Source: an uncultured Desulfobacterales bacterium (GTDB lineage: Bacteria > Desulfobacterota > Desulfobacteria > Desulfobacterales > UBA11574). From it: a DNA stretch of 6,298 bases. The stretch spans positions 1 to 6,298 of the forward strand of contig CALANC010000232.1 in the NCBI GenBank assembly GCA_937925895.1, in the 5' to 3' direction. Positions 4,854-6,298 of the stretch are shown in pieces. The notes beneath the pieces are model-generated. The model made no database searches and was not told the origin of the DNA. It saw only the letters and a program-made list of their open reading frames with translations. The stretch's first letter is position 1; the number at the start of each line of letters is the position of its first letter. The translations under genes and the position numbers were made by a program.

Positions 4854-6155
4854 ATGGAATCAATAACTGATTATTTGAGTTTTTACAATAAACGAAGGGT
4901 AATAGTTGCATCATTAATTTTTGCTTTTCTTTTAAATTTACCGTCCTTTTCAGCCGCATATACCCAAGCGAATCATCGAAGTTTTCAGCGTTCCATTGTA
5001 GATTTCCGTTCACGGTTAAACCGAAGTTTTAAAAAGGTTAAACGAAAAAAAACAAAATATATTATTGTCCATACCTCAGAACTCGGGCTTAAATTGACCC
5101 AACGGGTTGTTTTGAAAGGAAAACGTTTGCGCAATGGTCAAATGACCAGTGGAGGTCATACCCATTATGTGATTTCTCGAAACGGACGCACTTATCGCAT
5201 TTTGGACAAAAAATATGAGGCAGACCATGCAGGTATTAGCATGTGGAACGGGGAGACGGATATCAGCAAAATCTCGATTGGAATTGAATTGGTTGGTTAT
5301 CATTATGCACCCATCTCTGAAAGACAGTATCGATCCGTAGGCATATTGATTGACATCTTACAAGGAGTATATGGCTTGGATGATCGGGCAGTCCTGACCC
5401 ACAGCCAGGTGGCCTATGGGAAATCAAACCGGTGGTTTAGAAAAAATCACCGCGGACGCAAACGCTGTGCAAAAAATTTTATTCGAGCCAAAGCCAAATT
5501 GGAGCCGACCTGGTCCTATGATCCCGATGTGCGGTCCGGCCGGCTTTTGGCAGACTCTCAGCTGTTCAGAATTTTTTATGGTCGACGGGAATATTATACA
5601 AAAGCTGATGACGCGAACATCATTTCCAAAAGCAACACTGCCTGGTCAATCGCCGGGGAAGATTACGATAGTCGGACAACGGTCTACAAATTCCCAAGCG
5701 GTCATATATACACCGGTGATCAAATTTCAGATAAAATAGGTTGGAACCTCGTGCCAGCAAAAACCGTCGTGCTACTTAATCAGGAAAACAGCATTTCTTT
5801 GATAAAAAGGGATAGTCCAATAAAAACCATATCGGACAGGTTCACAGCGTGGTCGTTTGCCGGTAAAGCGTATAAATTAAAAACGACTATCTATTTTCTG
5901 CCCTCAGGCCGAATAAAATTTGGTTCGAGGATCTCCGACTGGGATGATCTGCCAGCCAAAACAAGACTCATTGTCGGTTACCGAGGTCCTTACAAGCTAT
6001 ATAAAGATCGATCCGCCTACAGAATTGCCAGTCACGAATACAAAGATCGAAAAACAATCTACTACTTACCATCTAAAAAACTGCTGGCTGGTGATAAAAT
6101 AGACGACTTTAATCAACTCCCAACAGGTACCCTAATTTTTCTACCTAACACCTAA
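4854..6155 (+). CDS. Secreted N-acetylmuramoyl-L-alanine amidase (Amidase_2) with three C-terminal repeats
   Basis: A 433-residue exported zinc amidase expected to cleave the bond between MurNAc and L-Ala in peptidoglycan. Residues 1-35 form a signal peptide: KRR, then VIVASLIFAFLLNL, then a likely cut after SAA. The Amidase_2/T7-lysozyme-like domain (about 65-212) has the first zinc His in YIIVHTSE (His73), the catalytic-type Tyr in GGHTHYVISRNG (Tyr105), and ADHAG with SMWNG. The second zinc His is in LTHSQVAYG (His183). HRGRKRC supplies Cys205 as third ligand and Lys203 two residues before it, as in T7 lysozyme. Three repeats of about 55 residues follow (about 253-429). ATG at 4854 gives a clean signal peptide; a TTG at 4830 would add eight residues but has no ribosome site. 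The ATG site is also weak (GGGT), hinting at control in the long leader. A terminator follows directly. Confidence 0.9.
   Translation: MESITDYLSFYNKRRVIVASLIFAFLLNLPSFSAAYTQANHRSFQRSIVDFRSRLNRSFKKVKRKKTKYIIVHTSELGLKLTQRVVLKGKRLRNGQMTSGGHTHYVISRNGRTYRILDKKYEADHAGISMWNGETDISKISIGIELVGYHYAPISERQYRSVGILIDILQGVYGLDDRAVLTHSQVAYGKSNRWFRKNHRGRKRCAKNFIRAKAKLEPTWSYDPDVRSGRLLADSQLFRIFYGRREYYTKADDANIISKSNTAWSIAGEDYDSRTTVYKFPSGHIYTGDQISDKIGWNLVPAKTVVLLNQENSISLIKRDSPIKTISDRFTAWSFAGKAYKLKTTIYFLPSGRIKFGSRISDWDDLPAKTRLIVGYRGPYKLYKDRSAYRIASHEYKDRKTIYYLPSKKLLAGDKIDDFNQLPTGTLIFLPNT
5610..6140 (+). repeat. Three degenerate protein repeats in the amidase C-terminus, LysM-like
   Basis: The units lie at 5610-5777, 5817-5975 and 5985-6140. 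They share the pattern tAWSiAG-x2-Y-x3-tTiY-x-lPSG, then G-x2-I, then lPa-x-T-x-liv: AWSIAG, AWSFAG and AYRIAS open them, and PAKTVVLL, PAKTRLIV and PTGTLIFL close them. The pattern of W-S-I-A near the start and P-x-x-T-x-L at the end is like LysM wall-binding modules, which would anchor the enzyme to peptidoglycan. The likeness to LysM is inference. The third unit is the most diverged. Confidence 0.65.
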
Positions 6156-6164
6156 CTAATTGTA

Positions 6165-6215
6165 ATATCGTTCTCTCGATAGGGACAAATCCATTTTCGG
6201 GGATTTTGCTCTTTT
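6165..6215 (+). terminator. Rho-independent terminator of the amidase gene, copy 2 of the two-hairpin element
   Basis: It starts 10 bp after the amidase stop. The first hairpin is TATCG-ttctct-CGATA (6166-6181): the same stem as copy 1 with a different loop. In the second, the arm starting AGGG (6181-6192) faces the arm ending GCTCT (6201-6212), twelve positions with a 2-nt internal mismatch and one wobble, then TTTT. The last 83 bases of the window after it show no gene or clear signal. Confidence 0.75.
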
Positions 6216-6298
6216 CATATTTATGATATATGTAATCAGCAAAAATTAATTGTAGGCTGTGTTTTTGGTAAGAGTACCAGGATAAAATCAAGTCTTTT

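Noticed and set aside
5416..5739. 107-residue ORF inside the amidase gene
   Set aside because: It is a shifted-frame shadow of the amidase, whose zinc motifs and repeats are clearly the real coding frame.

Overview
The window reads as an accessory stretch of an AT-rich, probably anaerobic bacterial chromosome. The gene content (a ferredoxin-nitroreductase fusion with an Asp-containing cluster motif, an AhpD-like protein of the GCRAC type, an MDR reductase, and an exported muramoyl amidase of the HRGRKRC type) is most familiar to me from Desulfobacterota-like sulfate reducers. That placement is an inference from protein style; there is no rRNA or other taxonomic marker here.

Layout. 1-117: leader with a near-perfect inverted repeat just upstream of the first gene. 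118-1158 (+): medium-chain dehydrogenase/quinone-oxidoreductase-like protein without the usual zinc-ligand His. 1295-1657 (+): carboxymuconolactone decarboxylase/AhpD-like protein. 1667-1762: copy A of a 96-bp direct repeat. 2003-2941 (+): six-helix cation diffusion facilitator of the SLC30A9-like type. 2968-3117 (+): an unrecognised 49-codon ORF with GC-richer codons, possibly a gene fragment. 3138-3233: copy B of the 96-bp repeat, followed by a pair of 22-bp direct repeats that resemble a transposon end. 3322-4146 (-): 2x[4Fe-4S] ferredoxin fused to an FMN nitroreductase, with its own promoter. 4217-4266: copy 1 of a two-hairpin, terminator-like element. 4267-4853: about 590 bp of very AT-rich DNA holding tandem direct repeats, a good promoter and a small ORF of normal base composition. 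4854-6155 (+): secreted zinc N-acetylmuramoyl-L-alanine amidase with three C-terminal repeats. 6165-6215: copy 2 of the two-hairpin element, acting as the amidase terminator.

How the parts relate. The first two genes and the nitroreductase are all redox or detoxification-type enzymes, but each has its own spacing and signals and no operon longer than one gene is evident. The most striking architecture is that two different kinds of dispersed repeat flank two different genes: the 96-bp repeat brackets the CDF transporter, and the two-hairpin repeat brackets the small-ORF/amidase unit. This gives the window a cassette-like look, although no recombinase, transposase or integrase gene is present. 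I see no complete new system. The best candidates for something undescribed are the small peptide gene ahead of the amidase and the 96-bp repeat.
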